From NCBI RefSeq assembly GCF_900141845.1, contig NZ_FQZB01000013.1, forward strand, positions 62,001 to 126,000: a stretch of DNA of 64,000 nt. Direction: 5' to 3'. Under the pieces are notes generated by a model. That model was not told where the DNA came from, searched no databases, and was given only the letters and a program-made list of their open reading frames with translations. The position numbers and the translations under genes are program-made. Positions 26,115-35,701 of the stretch are shown piece after piece. The stretch comes from Clostridium cavendishii DSM 21758 (lineage in GTDB: Bacteria > Bacillota > Clostridia > Clostridiales > Clostridiaceae). Position 1 is the first letter of the stretch. Every line of letters starts with the position of its first letter.

Positions 26115-28049
26115 TTATCTTACTTGGCTTCCTGTTGGTAATTCACCTGGATTTACTACAAATAATTCTGAATCATCATCTGTTGAAGCTGCAAGTATCA
26201 TACCTTGTGAAAGTTCTCCTCTTAATTTAACAGGTTTTAAATTAGCAACCAATACTACATTTTTACCTACTAAATCTTCTGGTTTATAGTATTTAGCTAT
26301 TCCTGATACTACCTGTCTTTCTTCTCCATTTAAATCTATTTTTAATTTTAAAAGCTTCTTAGCTCCCTTTATAGGTTCACAAGCTAATACTTTAACTACT
26401 CTTAAATCAAGTTTATCAAAATCATCTATAGTTATTTCTTCTTTTAGTGGAATCATATCTCTTTTCCCATTTGCTTTATCTTGAGCTGCTTTAAGTTCAT
26501 CAAATTCTTTAATCTTAGCTTCTACATCTATTCTTGGGAAAATTACTGCTCCCTTATTAACTTTTGTTCCAGCAGAAGTTCCATCAAAGCTTGCTAAGCT
26601 ATTCCATGAAGTAACTTCAGTATTTATTTGCTCGTTAATCTTAACGCTTGTATCTGGTAAGAATGCAGATACTAAAACAGATGCAAATCTTAAGCTTTCA
26701 ACTAAATTGTATAATACTGTTCCTAATCTTTCCTTCTTAGCTTCATCTTTAGCTAATATCCAAGGAGTTGTTTCATCTATATATTTATTAGCTCTACCTA
26801 TAAGCTCCCAAATAACTTCTAAGGCTTCTGGCAATTTTAATTTATCTATTGCTTCTTCAACCTTTTTAGGTGTAGCTAAAGCTAAGTTTATAAGTTCATC
26901 ATCTATATCTTCTTTAGCAGCAGGTGCCTGTATAACTCCATCAAAATATTTATCAACCATTGCTACTGTTCTTGAAAGAAGATTTCCTAAATCATTAGCC
27001 AAATCTGAGTTTATCTTCTTTATGAATATTTCATTATTAAATAATCCATCTGAACCAAATGGTATTTCTCTTAATAAGAAATATCTAACAGCATCTACTC
27101 CAAAGTGATCTACTAAAACTACTGGATCTACTACATTACCTTTTGATTTTGACATCTTTCCACCATCAACCAAAAGCCAACCATGACCGAATACTTGTTT
27201 AGGTAATTCTAAACCTAAAGCCATTAACATTATTGGCCAGTATATAGTATGGAATCTTATTATATCCTTACCTACTAGATGAACATCTGCTGGCCAGAAT
27301 TTCTTGTATAAATCTTGGTTTTCTGATCCATATCCTAGAGCTGAAATATAGTTTGATAATGCATCTATCCAAACATATACTACGTGCTTATCATCAAATG
27401 TTACTGGAATTCCCCAGTTAAAACTTGTTCTTGAAACACAAAGATCTTGAAGACCTGGTCTTAAGAAGTTGTTTAACATTTCATTTTTTCTTGATTCTGG
27501 TTGAATAAAATGTGGGTTTTCTTCTATATATTTTATTAATCTATCTGCATATTTACTCATTTTGAAGAAGTAAGCTTCTTCTTGAGCTTTCTCTACTGGT
27601 CTTCCACAGTCTGGGCAGTTACCATTTACCAATTGAGTTTCAGTCCAGAAAGATTCACAAGGTGTACAATATAAACCTTCATAAGAAGCCTTGTATATAT
27701 CTCCTTGATCATATAACTTTTTAAATATATCTTGAACTGCTTTTACATGGTAATCATCAGTAGTTCTTATAAATTTGTCATAACTTATATTCATAACTTT
27801 CCAAAGATCTTTTATTCCTGCAACTATTTCATCAACATATTCTTTTGGAGTAACACTTTTTTCTTCTGCTATTCTTTGTATTTTTTGACCATGCTCATCT
27901 GTTCCTGTTAAGAACATAACTTCATGACCTGTTAATCTCTTAAATCTTGCTAAGGCATCAGCTGCTACTGTAGTATAAGTGTTTCCTATATGCAATTTTG
28001 CTGATGGGTAATAAATTGGCGTAGTAATATAATATGGTTTTTTACACAT
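26115..28049 (-). CDS. metG: Methionyl-tRNA synthetase, with C-terminal tRNA-binding domain
   Basis: 644 residues from ATG 28049 (MCKKPYYITTP), placed by the AGGAGG site 9 bp before it; the frame continues upstream through the T-box terminator. HIGN-type motif in KLHIGNTYTT, one zinc knuckle (CTPC, CPDC) and canonical KMSKSKGN. The last 110 residues form a Trbp111/EMAP-like tRNA-binding OB fold (DFDKLDLRVVKVL, GELSQGMILAAS). This is the housekeeping bacterial type. Expression is governed by the T-box leader directly upstream. Confidence 0.96.
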   Translation of the reverse strand: MCKKPYYITTPIYYPSAKLHIGNTYTTVAADALARFKRLTGHEVMFLTGTDEHGQKIQRIAEEKSVTPKEYVDEIVAGIKDLWKVMNISYDKFIRTTDDYHVKAVQDIFKKLYDQGDIYKASYEGLYCTPCESFWTETQLVNGNCPDCGRPVEKAQEEAYFFKMSKYADRLIKYIEENPHFIQPESRKNEMLNNFLRPGLQDLCVSRTSFNWGIPVTFDDKHVVYVWIDALSNYISALGYGSENQDLYKKFWPADVHLVGKDIIRFHTIYWPIMLMALGLELPKQVFGHGWLLVDGGKMSKSKGNVVDPVVLVDHFGVDAVRYFLLREIPFGSDGLFNNEIFIKKINSDLANDLGNLLSRTVAMVDKYFDGVIQAPAAKEDIDDELINLALATPKKVEEAIDKLKLPEALEVIWELIGRANKYIDETTPWILAKDEAKKERLGTVLYNLVESLRFASVLVSAFLPDTSVKINEQINTEVTSWNSLASFDGTSAGTKVNKGAVIFPRIDVEAKIKEFDELKAAQDKANGKRDMIPLKEEITIDDFDKLDLRVVKVLACEPIKGAKKLLKLKIDLNGEERQVVSGIAKYYKPEDLVGKNVVLVANLKPVKLRGELSQGMILAASTDDDSELFVVNPGELPTGSQVR

Positions 28050-28109
28050 TTCTAAATTCCTCCTCTTACTTGCAACCACCAAAACGTGGTGCCTTTTTCC
28101 TTTTTTAAA

Positions 28110-28402
28110 TATTAAAAAAGTCTCTATGAGAACTATGCTCATAGAGACGTCATTATATACGCGTTACCACTCTAAATTTATATTTATGTTACCATAAATA
28201 CCTCTGTAAGTGACTTATCTTAAAAATTAATATTTTAAAATGCCATCACCTTGCAATATAACGGTTGCTACCGTATTTTCCTAAAGACTACTCTCTCAGA
28301 AAATCTACTCCGAAACCATATTCATAAAGCTTCCCATGGCTAGCTTTCACCTATCCTAGCTCTCTTTTGCACTTTCTACTTTACTACTCTTTTCTTCAAT
28401 GT
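28110..28402 (-). ncRNA. T-box leader of metG (Met specifier)
   Basis: On the minus strand it has a stem I with the distal AGGTGAAAGCT loop, a specifier region GAATATGG with ATG at 28319-28317, the T-box AGAGTGGTAACGCG (about 28158-28171), and a terminator CTCTATGAG ... CTCATAGAG plus T6 (28115-28147). Uncharged tRNA-Met should stabilise the antiterminator and turn metG on. The gap 28403-28480 holds nothing more that I recognise. Confidence 0.9.
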
Positions 28403-28480
28403 ATTTCAATTTACTATTATGATATTCCAAATATAGTTATATGTCAATGGTAATTTTAAAATAATAACATAGTAAAAGTT

Positions 28481-31400
28481 TTATATAAACTCTTTTATGT
28501 CTTCTAAATTAACTTTAAAATTTCCTACCTCTTCATTTCCAACTACAAGATCTACCATACTCTTTTTCTTCTCTTGTAATTCATAAATTCTTTCTTCTAT
28601 GGTGCCTCTAGCTATAAGTCTTATTACTTCTACTTGATTTTTTTGACCTATTCTGTGGGCTCTATCAGTAGCTTGATCTTCCACAGCAGGGTTCCACCAA
28701 GGATCATAATGGATTACTACTTCAGCAGATGTTATGTTAAGTCCGGTTCCACCAGCTTTTAGTGATATTAAAAATACATTAGCAGAACCTTCATTAAATT
28801 CATTTACCATAGGCAATCTATCTTTAATTTTTGTATCACCATCTAGATATAAATACTTTATCTCATTTTCCAAAAGCTTTTGCCCTATATTTTTAAGTGA
28901 AGTAGTAAAACTTGAAAATACTATAACTTTTTTATAATTCTCTTTTGCTTCATTTATTATATCTAAAAGTGCTGTAAGTTTTGAATTCTCCCCGCTATAC
29001 TCTTCAAATGCTACCTCTGGCATACTACATATTTGCCTAAGTCTTGTTAATGCACCTAAAAATTTAAACTTGTTTTCGTTTATTTGTAAATCGAGTTTTT
29101 TAAAGTCCTTTTTTACTGCCTTTGCATATGCTGCATAGAACTTCTTCTGTTTATCATTTAGTTCTATACTTACATTATGCTCTATTTTAGGTGGCAATTC
29201 CTTTGCTACCATCGACTTTTCTCTTCTTAGTATAAATGGAGAAACTCTTCTATTAAATTCTTCTAAAGCTTTTGTTTTGCTCTCTTTTACTATTGGTGTT
29301 TCATATCTCACTATAAATCTTTTTTTACTTAGTAAATAACCTGGCATTAAAAAGTCAAAGATTGACCACAAATCTCCTAAATTATTTTCAATAGGTGTTC
29401 CTGTTAATGCAAATTTATTTTCTGCTTTTAGACTCTTACAAGCTTTTGCATTCATTGAATTAGGATTTTTAATATACTGAGCCTCATCTACTATTATTGT
29501 GTTCAAATCCTTACCTGCAAAGGCTTCTTGATCTCTTCTAAGTAACGCATAGGATGTTATAAGCAAGTCATAATCTTTATATGCTTCTATTATTTTTTCT
29601 CTATTAGCCTTATTTCCATCTACAACTATTACCCTAAAGTCCTTTAAAAATCTAGTAGCTTCTTCATACCAATTATAAACTAAGGAACTAGGAGCAATTA
29701 CTAAAGAGGATCCATTTTGTTTTTTAGCATATAAAAAACTTATGGCTTGAAGAGTTTTTCCAAGTCCCATTTCATCTGCTAATATTCCTCCAAAACCATT
29801 GTCACTTAAATTTATAAACCAACTAAAAGCTTGTTTTTGATATACTCTAAGAACACTTAGAAGCTCTTTTGGAATACTTGTTTCATTAACTTTATTTAAA
29901 TCTATTACTTTATTGTCTCCCTTTATAAAAGATAAGCATTCTTCCTTAAGCAAATATTCCTTATACCTAGGTAAAACTATATTATTAAAATTTTTTCTTT
30001 TAAAATTAAGTCCATCATATTCTAATAATTCATAAACATTAATAAGTTCATCATCCTGAAGATTTACAAAATCGCCATTAGCTAACCTATAATATTTTTT
30101 CTTATTTTTAATTCCTCTAAATATTTCAAATAGCTCTCTTGGATCTACTCCCTCCATTGAAAAATCAAATTCTAAGAGACCTTTTTCATTTAATCTAACA
30201 TCACCTCTATAAGAACTCTTATTATGTAATTTCATACTTTTAAAGCCTTCAGAATAAAATACTTCTCCTATTTCTCTGAGCTTTGTAGCTCCGATATTTA
30301 AAAAGTCAAAAATATGGTCTTCCTGTTCTATAAAAAATTCGTCATCTAAAATTTTAAAGTTTAAAACTTCTAAATATTTTATAGCCCTTCTCTCTCCTAT
30401 TTTATCCCTTACTACATCATTTTTTATCTTTTGGTTTTTCAATGTAATACTTGTATCACCATAATTAAAAACAGGTTTTACGAATATTATATCCTTCCTT
30501 TTATCAACATAAAATTTTATTTTAAGTCTATCTATATCAAATTCTTTTCTTATCCCATCACTAACATTAAGTCTTGCATTAAGATCAATAAGTTCTGGTA
30601 AGATTATCTGTTTAACTTTTTCTTTATAATTACTGTCTATATTTATTTTAGTCTTTAAAGCTTCATAAAAAACCTTAAATCTAGCACTCTCCAATTCATC
30701 TAAAATATATATAGAATCTTTATAAAAAACAATATCCCCCTTATTACTAAGTAATATTGGTTCATTTGAATCATACGTTAATACATAAGAGTTTATGTTT
30801 CTAACTAATTTTATATCTAGCGGAATTCCCCTATTTATATATATAGGAACACTACCATAACTTCTATCATTTATAATAACTTCTATACCTACATCTGCAA
30901 AAAGTTCAAATACTCTCTTAACTAATAAATCACTACAAGAAAGCTTACTTTCCTTAATTAAGCTATGCTGTAACAAACTATAATCCACTGTTTGTTTAAA
31001 TAAACTTTCTTGTTCTATAGCTTCCCTAACAATACTTATGAAGCTTCTATCTCTATTTCCAAAGAAATATTTATAACTTGAATATATAAAATCCCTTATA
31101 ACTAGCGCTTGTTCCCCATTTTCATAAGCATTAATAAAAGCTTTAATGTCTCGTACCTTATAAGCTTTATCAGCTTCAAGTTTAAACTCTACATTCGCTT
31201 TTATCTTTTTTAAGGTATAAAACTCAAGAACAGGTTTTATTTTAAGCTCTACTCTATTTAAAAGATCTTTGTTTGCTTCAATATTCTTAACTAAATTATT
31301 AAAATTAAAATCACTTATTTTCTGCTTAATGTTAGATACTTCATCTCTTTTATCTTTTATAAGAGCTGCAATTATATGCTTACATACTCCTCTTCGTCTA

Positions 31401-31660
31401 TAATTATCTTTAAAATACCTACAATCACAATCAAAATAAGTAAATCCTGTTTTATCATTAAATCTTACTTGTACCTTATAGCTATTATCACTACTTCCAG
31501 TAACCTTAGCTTCTAAAATATAAGCTTTAATCCCTGTACTATCCCAAGGCTTTACATCCGTTTTAACTGCTATGACTTTATTATCTTCATAAAGTTTTAA
31601 ACCTCTTTCATATATTAATTCATCTGCGTAATGTATTAATTCACTTTCTTCAAAAAACAT
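28481..31660 (-). CDS. SNF2-family helicase with SWIM zinc finger
   Basis: 1059 residues. The N-terminal SWIM motif is CxC...CxH (Cys78, Cys80, Cys93, His95). A long middle region (100-590, SNF2_assoc-like) leads to the ATPase core: Walker A DEMGLGKT (about 615), Walker B DEAQ, motif III ALTGTPIENN, and C-terminal motifs GGTGLN and DRAHRIGQ. Such proteins move along double-stranded DNA and probably remodel protein-DNA complexes; the specific role in Clostridia is unknown. Single gene, GGAGG ribosome site, divergent from the FUSC-like gene. Confidence 0.92.
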   Translation of the reverse strand: MFFEESELIHYADELIYERGLKLYEDNKVIAVKTDVKPWDSTGIKAYILEAKVTGSSDNSYKVQVRFNDKTGFTYFDCDCRYFKDNYRRRGVCKHIIAALIKDKRDEVSNIKQKISDFNFNNLVKNIEANKDLLNRVELKIKPVLEFYTLKKIKANVEFKLEADKAYKVRDIKAFINAYENGEQALVIRDFIYSSYKYFFGNRDRSFISIVREAIEQESLFKQTVDYSLLQHSLIKESKLSCSDLLVKRVFELFADVGIEVIINDRSYGSVPIYINRGIPLDIKLVRNINSYVLTYDSNEPILLSNKGDIVFYKDSIYILDELESARFKVFYEALKTKINIDSNYKEKVKQIILPELIDLNARLNVSDGIRKEFDIDRLKIKFYVDKRKDIIFVKPVFNYGDTSITLKNQKIKNDVVRDKIGERRAIKYLEVLNFKILDDEFFIEQEDHIFDFLNIGATKLREIGEVFYSEGFKSMKLHNKSSYRGDVRLNEKGLLEFDFSMEGVDPRELFEIFRGIKNKKKYYRLANGDFVNLQDDELINVYELLEYDGLNFKRKNFNNIVLPRYKEYLLKEECLSFIKGDNKVIDLNKVNETSIPKELLSVLRVYQKQAFSWFINLSDNGFGGILADEMGLGKTLQAISFLYAKKQNGSSLVIAPSSLVYNWYEEATRFLKDFRVIVVDGNKANREKIIEAYKDYDLLITSYALLRRDQEAFAGKDLNTIIVDEAQYIKNPNSMNAKACKSLKAENKFALTGTPIENNLGDLWSIFDFLMPGYLLSKKRFIVRYETPIVKESKTKALEEFNRRVSPFILRREKSMVAKELPPKIEHNVSIELNDKQKKFYAAYAKAVKKDFKKLDLQINENKFKFLGALTRLRQICSMPEVAFEEYSGENSKLTALLDIINEAKENYKKVIVFSSFTTSLKNIGQKLLENEIKYLYLDGDTKIKDRLPMVNEFNEGSANVFLISLKAGGTGLNITSAEVVIHYDPWWNPAVEDQATDRAHRIGQKNQVEVIRLIARGTIEERIYELQEKKKSMVDLVVGNEEVGNFKVNLEDIKEFI

Positions 31661-31785
31661 GTGTGTTTTCCTCCAAACACATAATTTAAACTATAAATAT
31701 TATAACCTATTAAATTTAAAATTGGTGAAATATATGCTATAATTTATCCATCGAAATATTCATAAATTCTATTAGGAGTGATTTT

Positions 31786-32358
31786 GTGAAACTTAATAAA
31801 CACTATAAGATAAGTATCAATACAGAGAAACTTTATAAAATAAAAGACTATTTAATTAGCAAATTTAAAAAGCTACCTAAAGTAGGAATGAGAAATATCA
31901 AAACAGCTTTAGCTGTACTTACTTGTATTTTACTTTTAAAATTAATAGGATTTTCTTATCCATTTTATGCTTGTATAGCTGCAGTAATTTGCATGCAGGA
32001 TACTGTAAAAAACTCTTATACTGCTGGGAAAAATAGAATGATAGGAACTATTATAGGTGGTATGTTTGGTATGCTATTAGCATATTTAGAAGAATATTTA
32101 AATATAGGCTTCTTAAATCCGTTAATAGTGTTTTTAGGGATAATTTCTCTTATATATATAGGAACTGCTTTAAAAAGGCACTCTTCTATTTCTATAAGTT
32201 GTATAGTTTTCTTAGCTATTATGGTTAATCTTAGGGATACTACACCTTTTGTTTATAGTATTAATAGAATGTTCGAAACTTTTGTAGGTATAATCGTAGC
32301 TATAATTATTAATAAACTCATAGTTCCACAAGATGAACCTGAAAAATCAATTGATTAA
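31786..32358 (+). CDS. FUSC/aromatic acid exporter-like membrane protein
   Basis: 190 residues. After a basic N-terminus (1-45) come four or five hydrophobic helices, including ALAVLTCILLLKLIG, YPFYACIAAVICMQDT and the GTIIGGMFGMLLAYLEEYL segment typical of ArAE/FUSC transporters. Only the membrane half is present; the large cytosolic domain of full exporters is missing, as in many clostridial relatives. The start is GTG 31786 after TAGGAGTGA. Substrate unknown. Confidence 0.75.
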   Translation: MKLNKHYKISINTEKLYKIKDYLISKFKKLPKVGMRNIKTALAVLTCILLLKLIGFSYPFYACIAAVICMQDTVKNSYTAGKNRMIGTIIGGMFGMLLAYLEEYLNIGFLNPLIVFLGIISLIYIGTALKRHSSISISCIVFLAIMVNLRDTTPFVYSINRMFETFVGIIVAIIINKLIVPQDEPEKSID

Positions 32359-32365
32359 AAATTTA

Positions 32366-32396
32366 GTGATTAAGCATTTTGCTTAATCACTTTTTT
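32366..32396 (+). terminator. Terminator of the FUSC-like gene
   Basis: GTGATTAAGC / GCTTAATCAC stem, 4-nt loop, then six T residues on the plus strand; also next to the convergent kinase stop. Confidence 0.85.
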
Positions 32397-33999
32397 ACAT
32401 AAATCCTGATCTTATTATTGAAATCATAAGCCAAAGTCCGAAAACTGCAGCTATTACATATCCTGTTATTCCTATTATGGATACCCCTTGTACCTTGGGT
32501 CCTACATTAGAATTTAAAATCATTGAGGAAGATACTATCATCGCAGCAACTATAAATCCAAAAACCACTCTATTTACCATCTTATTTAACTGATTGATGT
32601 ATGAATTCAAACTATCCACTTTTAATTGAACCTTAAGACGTCCCCTTGTACACGTATTTATAAAATCTACTATTTTAGACGGCAATTTTATAGTATCATT
32701 TGTGAAAGTATATAATTTAAAGGCCAATTCATCTTTATCTATTTTTTCTTTTATATAAGCCTTATTTTTTGATTTAACAAATGGAATTATAACATCAAGT
32801 ATTTCAATATCTGGTTCTATTTGAGCTACAACACCCTCTAAAACAACCATTGCTCTTATTAAGGAAACTAAATCCTTAGGTAGCTGTATGTTATTATTTT
32901 TTGCTATTGAAAAAATTTCTTCAAGTAATAATGATATTCTTATATTCTTAAGGGATGTTGTTAAATAGCTTTCAAATAAATAATCTAAATCTTCATATAA
33001 TCTATTAGTAGTTACTTTACCTTTTTTTATACCTACTGCCATTATAAAGCTAATAACCTTGTCTATATCCTTTGTTGCAATAGCTATAATTGCCTCATTC
33101 ATCCATTTTCTAATATTATCTGAAAGTTCTCCAACTATTCCAAAATCTATATAACAAATACAACCATCATATATTAAAAGATTACCTGGATGAGGATCTC
33201 CATGAAAAAATCCATCATTAAATATTTGCTTACAAAATGATAATGCAAGCTTCTTAGCTACATCTTTTCTATCATACCCATAGCCCTCCAGCCTTCTTAT
33301 ATCATTAATTTTAAATCCCTCTATTGCTTCCATAGTTATAACTTTAACTTTTGAATACTGTTTTATAACACTAGGTGAATAAACGCACACTACACCTTTA
33401 TTTAAATTTTTAAACTTAATCATATTACTTGCTTCTAAGTTAAAATCCAATTCCGCCTCTGTAGCATCTTTAATTTCTTGTAATGCTTCTATAGGATCTA
33501 TTATTGAATTCTTAAATCTTGATTTTGTTATTCTAGCAAGTTTCATAAGTATTTTTATATCTAAATCCATTTTTTCTTTTATGTCTTCATGTTGTATTTT
33601 TACTACAACAGACTTACCATCTTTAAGCTGTGCCCTGTGAACTTGAGCTATCGATGCTGAAGCTATAGGTTCTTCTTCAAAATAATTAAAGGCATCATCT
33701 ATACTTATGTTAAATTCATTAAAAAATGTATCTTTAACCTTCTCTATCCTATCTTTATTTATAGAATCTTGTAATTTCTCTAGTTCATCTATATATTCTT
33801 TTGGTAAAATATCAGGTCTTGTACTCAAAATTTGACCTATTTTTATAAAAGTAGGACCAAGCTCTTCAAAGGCTTTTCTAAGATTTTCTGGAGACTTACT
33901 TTTAGAGTTATTATTTTTTGAGTCTAGTAAATATCCAAAACCATAACCTGCAAAAACTCTTACAATCTCACTAAATCTTTTGGCTCCCTTTCTTTTCAT
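32395..33999 (-). CDS. AarF/UbiB/ABC1 family protein kinase-like
   Basis: 534 residues from ATG 33999 (MKRKGAKRF), chosen because AAAGGAGG lies 6 bp before it; the frame runs to an ATG at 34065. UbiB hallmarks are the KxGQ motif in FIKIGQILSTRPD, the Ala-rich loop SASIAQVHRAQL, FHGDPHPGN (catalytic loop) and DFGIVGEL (metal). Two C-terminal membrane segments anchor it. In respiring bacteria UbiB supports ubiquinone synthesis; an anaerobe without ubiquinone must use it otherwise, possibly for isoprenoid-lipid handling. It follows the phasin-like gene by 170 bp, with a hairpin between. Confidence 0.9.
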   Translation of the reverse strand: MKRKGAKRFSEIVRVFAGYGFGYLLDSKNNNSKSKSPENLRKAFEELGPTFIKIGQILSTRPDILPKEYIDELEKLQDSINKDRIEKVKDTFFNEFNISIDDAFNYFEEEPIASASIAQVHRAQLKDGKSVVVKIQHEDIKEKMDLDIKILMKLARITKSRFKNSIIDPIEALQEIKDATEAELDFNLEASNMIKFKNLNKGVVCVYSPSVIKQYSKVKVITMEAIEGFKINDIRRLEGYGYDRKDVAKKLALSFCKQIFNDGFFHGDPHPGNLLIYDGCICYIDFGIVGELSDNIRKWMNEAIIAIATKDIDKVISFIMAVGIKKGKVTTNRLYEDLDYLFESYLTTSLKNIRISLLLEEIFSIAKNNNIQLPKDLVSLIRAMVVLEGVVAQIEPDIEILDVIIPFVKSKNKAYIKEKIDKDELAFKLYTFTNDTIKLPSKIVDFINTCTRGRLKVQLKVDSLNSYINQLNKMVNRVVFGFIVAAMIVSSSMILNSNVGPKVQGVSIIGITGYVIAAVFGLWLMISIIRSGFM

Positions 34000-34091
34000 C
34001 CTTGACCTCCTTTTCTCATCCTTTAACCCTAATTGCAAAAAAGAGGTGTATAAATATCTAAGCATACCTACACCTCTTATTTTAAAATGAA

Positions 34092-34119
34092 ACTCCTATT
34101 CATCATCATTCATAGGAGT
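34092..34119 (-). terminator. Terminator of the phasin-like gene
   Basis: ACTCCTAT / ATAGGAGT stem around a 12-nt loop, followed on the minus strand by TTTCATTTT. Confidence 0.6.
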
Positions 34120-34169
34120 ACTCTTACAGAGTAAGTTCACATCAACCAAATTGAAATTTGGATTCTTAC

Positions 34170-34511
34170 TTATTTGTTCTCTAAAGCATCTATTCTTTCT
34201 TTTAATTCCAAAACCATTTGTTTAAGAGTATCGAACTCATCTTTTTTTACCACTTCATATTCTGATAAAAGTTCTTTAACGTCTTCTCTAGTAAGTGGCT
34301 TAATTTCATTAAACTTTTCTGAAACAACTTTTGTAGTAGCAGTGGTTTTATTTGTGAAATTTCTTTTTAGTTCTTCTGAAAGTTCCTTACCTTCTTCAAC
34401 TGTAATCTTTCCTTTTTCAACCATATCATCTACTAATTTATTTGCCTTTTCATAGGTATTTGCAGCAGCTCCGACACCTGCTAACATAACTTTTTTTAAC
34501 TCATTTATCAT
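34170..34511 (-). CDS. Phasin-like coiled-coil protein
   Basis: 113 residues from ATG 34511 (MINELKKVMLAGV), with GGGG 8 bp before it. The N-terminal LAGVGAAANTYEKA segment and the KITVEEGKELSEEL block are those of small phasin/PhaF-like proteins. A C-terminal heptad coiled coil (80-112, LKQMVLELKERIDALE) follows. Phasins coat polyhydroxyalkanoate granules, but no PHA synthase is in view. The pairing with a UbiB-type kinase gene recurs in other bacteria as far as I recall. A lipid- or membrane-associated scaffold is the cautious call. Confidence 0.75.
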   Translation of the reverse strand: MINELKKVMLAGVGAAANTYEKANKLVDDMVEKGKITVEEGKELSEELKRNFTNKTTATTKVVSEKFNEIKPLTREDVKELLSEYEVVKKDEFDTLKQMVLELKERIDALENK

Positions 34512-34790
34512 TCTAAACACCCCATTAAAAATATTTTGTTTATATGACTAATAAAATTATGTCTTACTTTGAAGTCTTAAGATAATTATACCATTTTACT
34601 TAATATTTAAACATATAATGTTGATAATAATGGAATTATGTTTTTGATTTCTGTTTCAAATTTTCATAGCTTTCTATATTTTTAACATTATTTATAAGTT
34701 TATTCATATTTTAAATTTTAATTGACATTACTTGCAATTTTAGATTTTATTGCGATAATATAATTAAAAACTTCTGAGAGGTATTTAAAG

Positions 34791-35474
34791 ATGAATAATT
34801 TAAACGAAATAATTACTTCTATTCAAAAATGCAGATTGTTTTCTCATTTTAATGAAGATAAGATAAACTCGCTTTTTAAAAATGATAAGTTAATATCAAA
34901 AACTTATAATTCTTCTGATATTATTTTTAACGAGGATGACACTTGCAATTATTTAAGTATTATAATTACAGGGATAATAGAAATTCAAAAATTAGATCCT
35001 GAAGGTAATGTGCTTACCGTGGCCACTTTATCCTCCGGAAATGTATTTGGTGAGAATCTATTATTTGGGGATAGAAATCAATATCCTATGTCTGTAGTTT
35101 GTAAAACTGCCGCCAAGGTTATTCATCTTCCAAAATCTCTAATATATTCTCTTTGTCAAACGGATTCCGAGTTTTTAACCCAACTACTTAGAGTTTTATC
35201 AAATAAGGCTTTATCTCTTAGTAGTAAATTAAAACAAGTTAGTATGAAGTCGCTTAGACAAATGATTTGCCACTTTCTGATGATTAAATATAAAAAATCT
35301 AATTCTTTAGTTATTCCACTTGGAATGTCTAAAAAGGAATGGTCAGAAAAACTAGGTGTTCAGAGGCCATCTTTATCTAGAGAACTTATAAAGATGAAAG
35401 AAGAAGGCATTATAGATTATAATAGAACTGAAATAATAATTCTTGATATTGAAGAAGTTAAATCTCAAAGCTAA
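34791..35474 (+). CDS. Crp/Fnr family transcriptional regulator
   Basis: 227 residues. A cyclic-nucleotide-binding fold at about 12-130 (IIFNEDDTCNYLSIIITG, GNVFGENLLFGDRNQYP) is followed by a dimer helix and a C-terminal helix-turn-helix at about 170-215 (MSKKEWSEKLGVQRPSLSRELIKM). There is no FNR-type N-terminal cysteine cluster, so the signal is unknown. It lies 227 bp upstream of the phospholipase gene on the same strand, with a 22-bp dyad in between, so it may control that gene. Confidence 0.85.
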   Translation: MNNLNEIITSIQKCRLFSHFNEDKINSLFKNDKLISKTYNSSDIIFNEDDTCNYLSIIITGIIEIQKLDPEGNVLTVATLSSGNVFGENLLFGDRNQYPMSVVCKTAAKVIHLPKSLIYSLCQTDSEFLTQLLRVLSNKALSLSSKLKQVSMKSLRQMICHFLMIKYKKSNSLVIPLGMSKKEWSEKLGVQRPSLSRELIKMKEEGIIDYNRTEIIILDIEEVKSQS

Positions 35475-35584
35475 TTATTAAAAAAACCTCTAGTCCCCTT
35501 TAAATTAAACATTTTTCTTAATCTATCATATATTTTCTAATGTTTACTAATGAAACCAATATAAAATTAAAAAAATATTTCACA

Positions 35585-35665
35585 TTAACTTTTTACCCAA
35601 AGTTAACCTGTTATTGATTTAAATGTAATCTTGGTTTTTTACAATGAATTTGTAGTTCATATCAT
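35585..35665 (+). promoter_or_regulatory. Promoter and 22-bp dyad upstream of the phospholipase gene
   Basis: TTTACA (35638-35643) and TATCAT (35660-35665) are 16 bp apart. A perfect inverted repeat TTAACTTT-N6-AAAGTTAA (35585-35606) is centred about 76 bp before the likely start of transcription. Its 8-6-8 geometry is that of Crp/Fnr-type operators, although the half-site is not the classical TGTGA or TTGAT. Confidence 0.5.
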
Positions 35666-35701
35666 TTATACAAATCATTATTAAAGGGGGACTTTCATAA
35701 T

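Noticed and set aside
26707..27108. 133-codon plus-strand ORF inside metG
   Set aside because: Antisense shadow of a conserved gene; serine-rich composition, no ribosome site.
35475..35701. VirR boxes upstream of the phospholipase gene
   Set aside because: The CCAGTT-type direct repeats that define VirR sites were not found.
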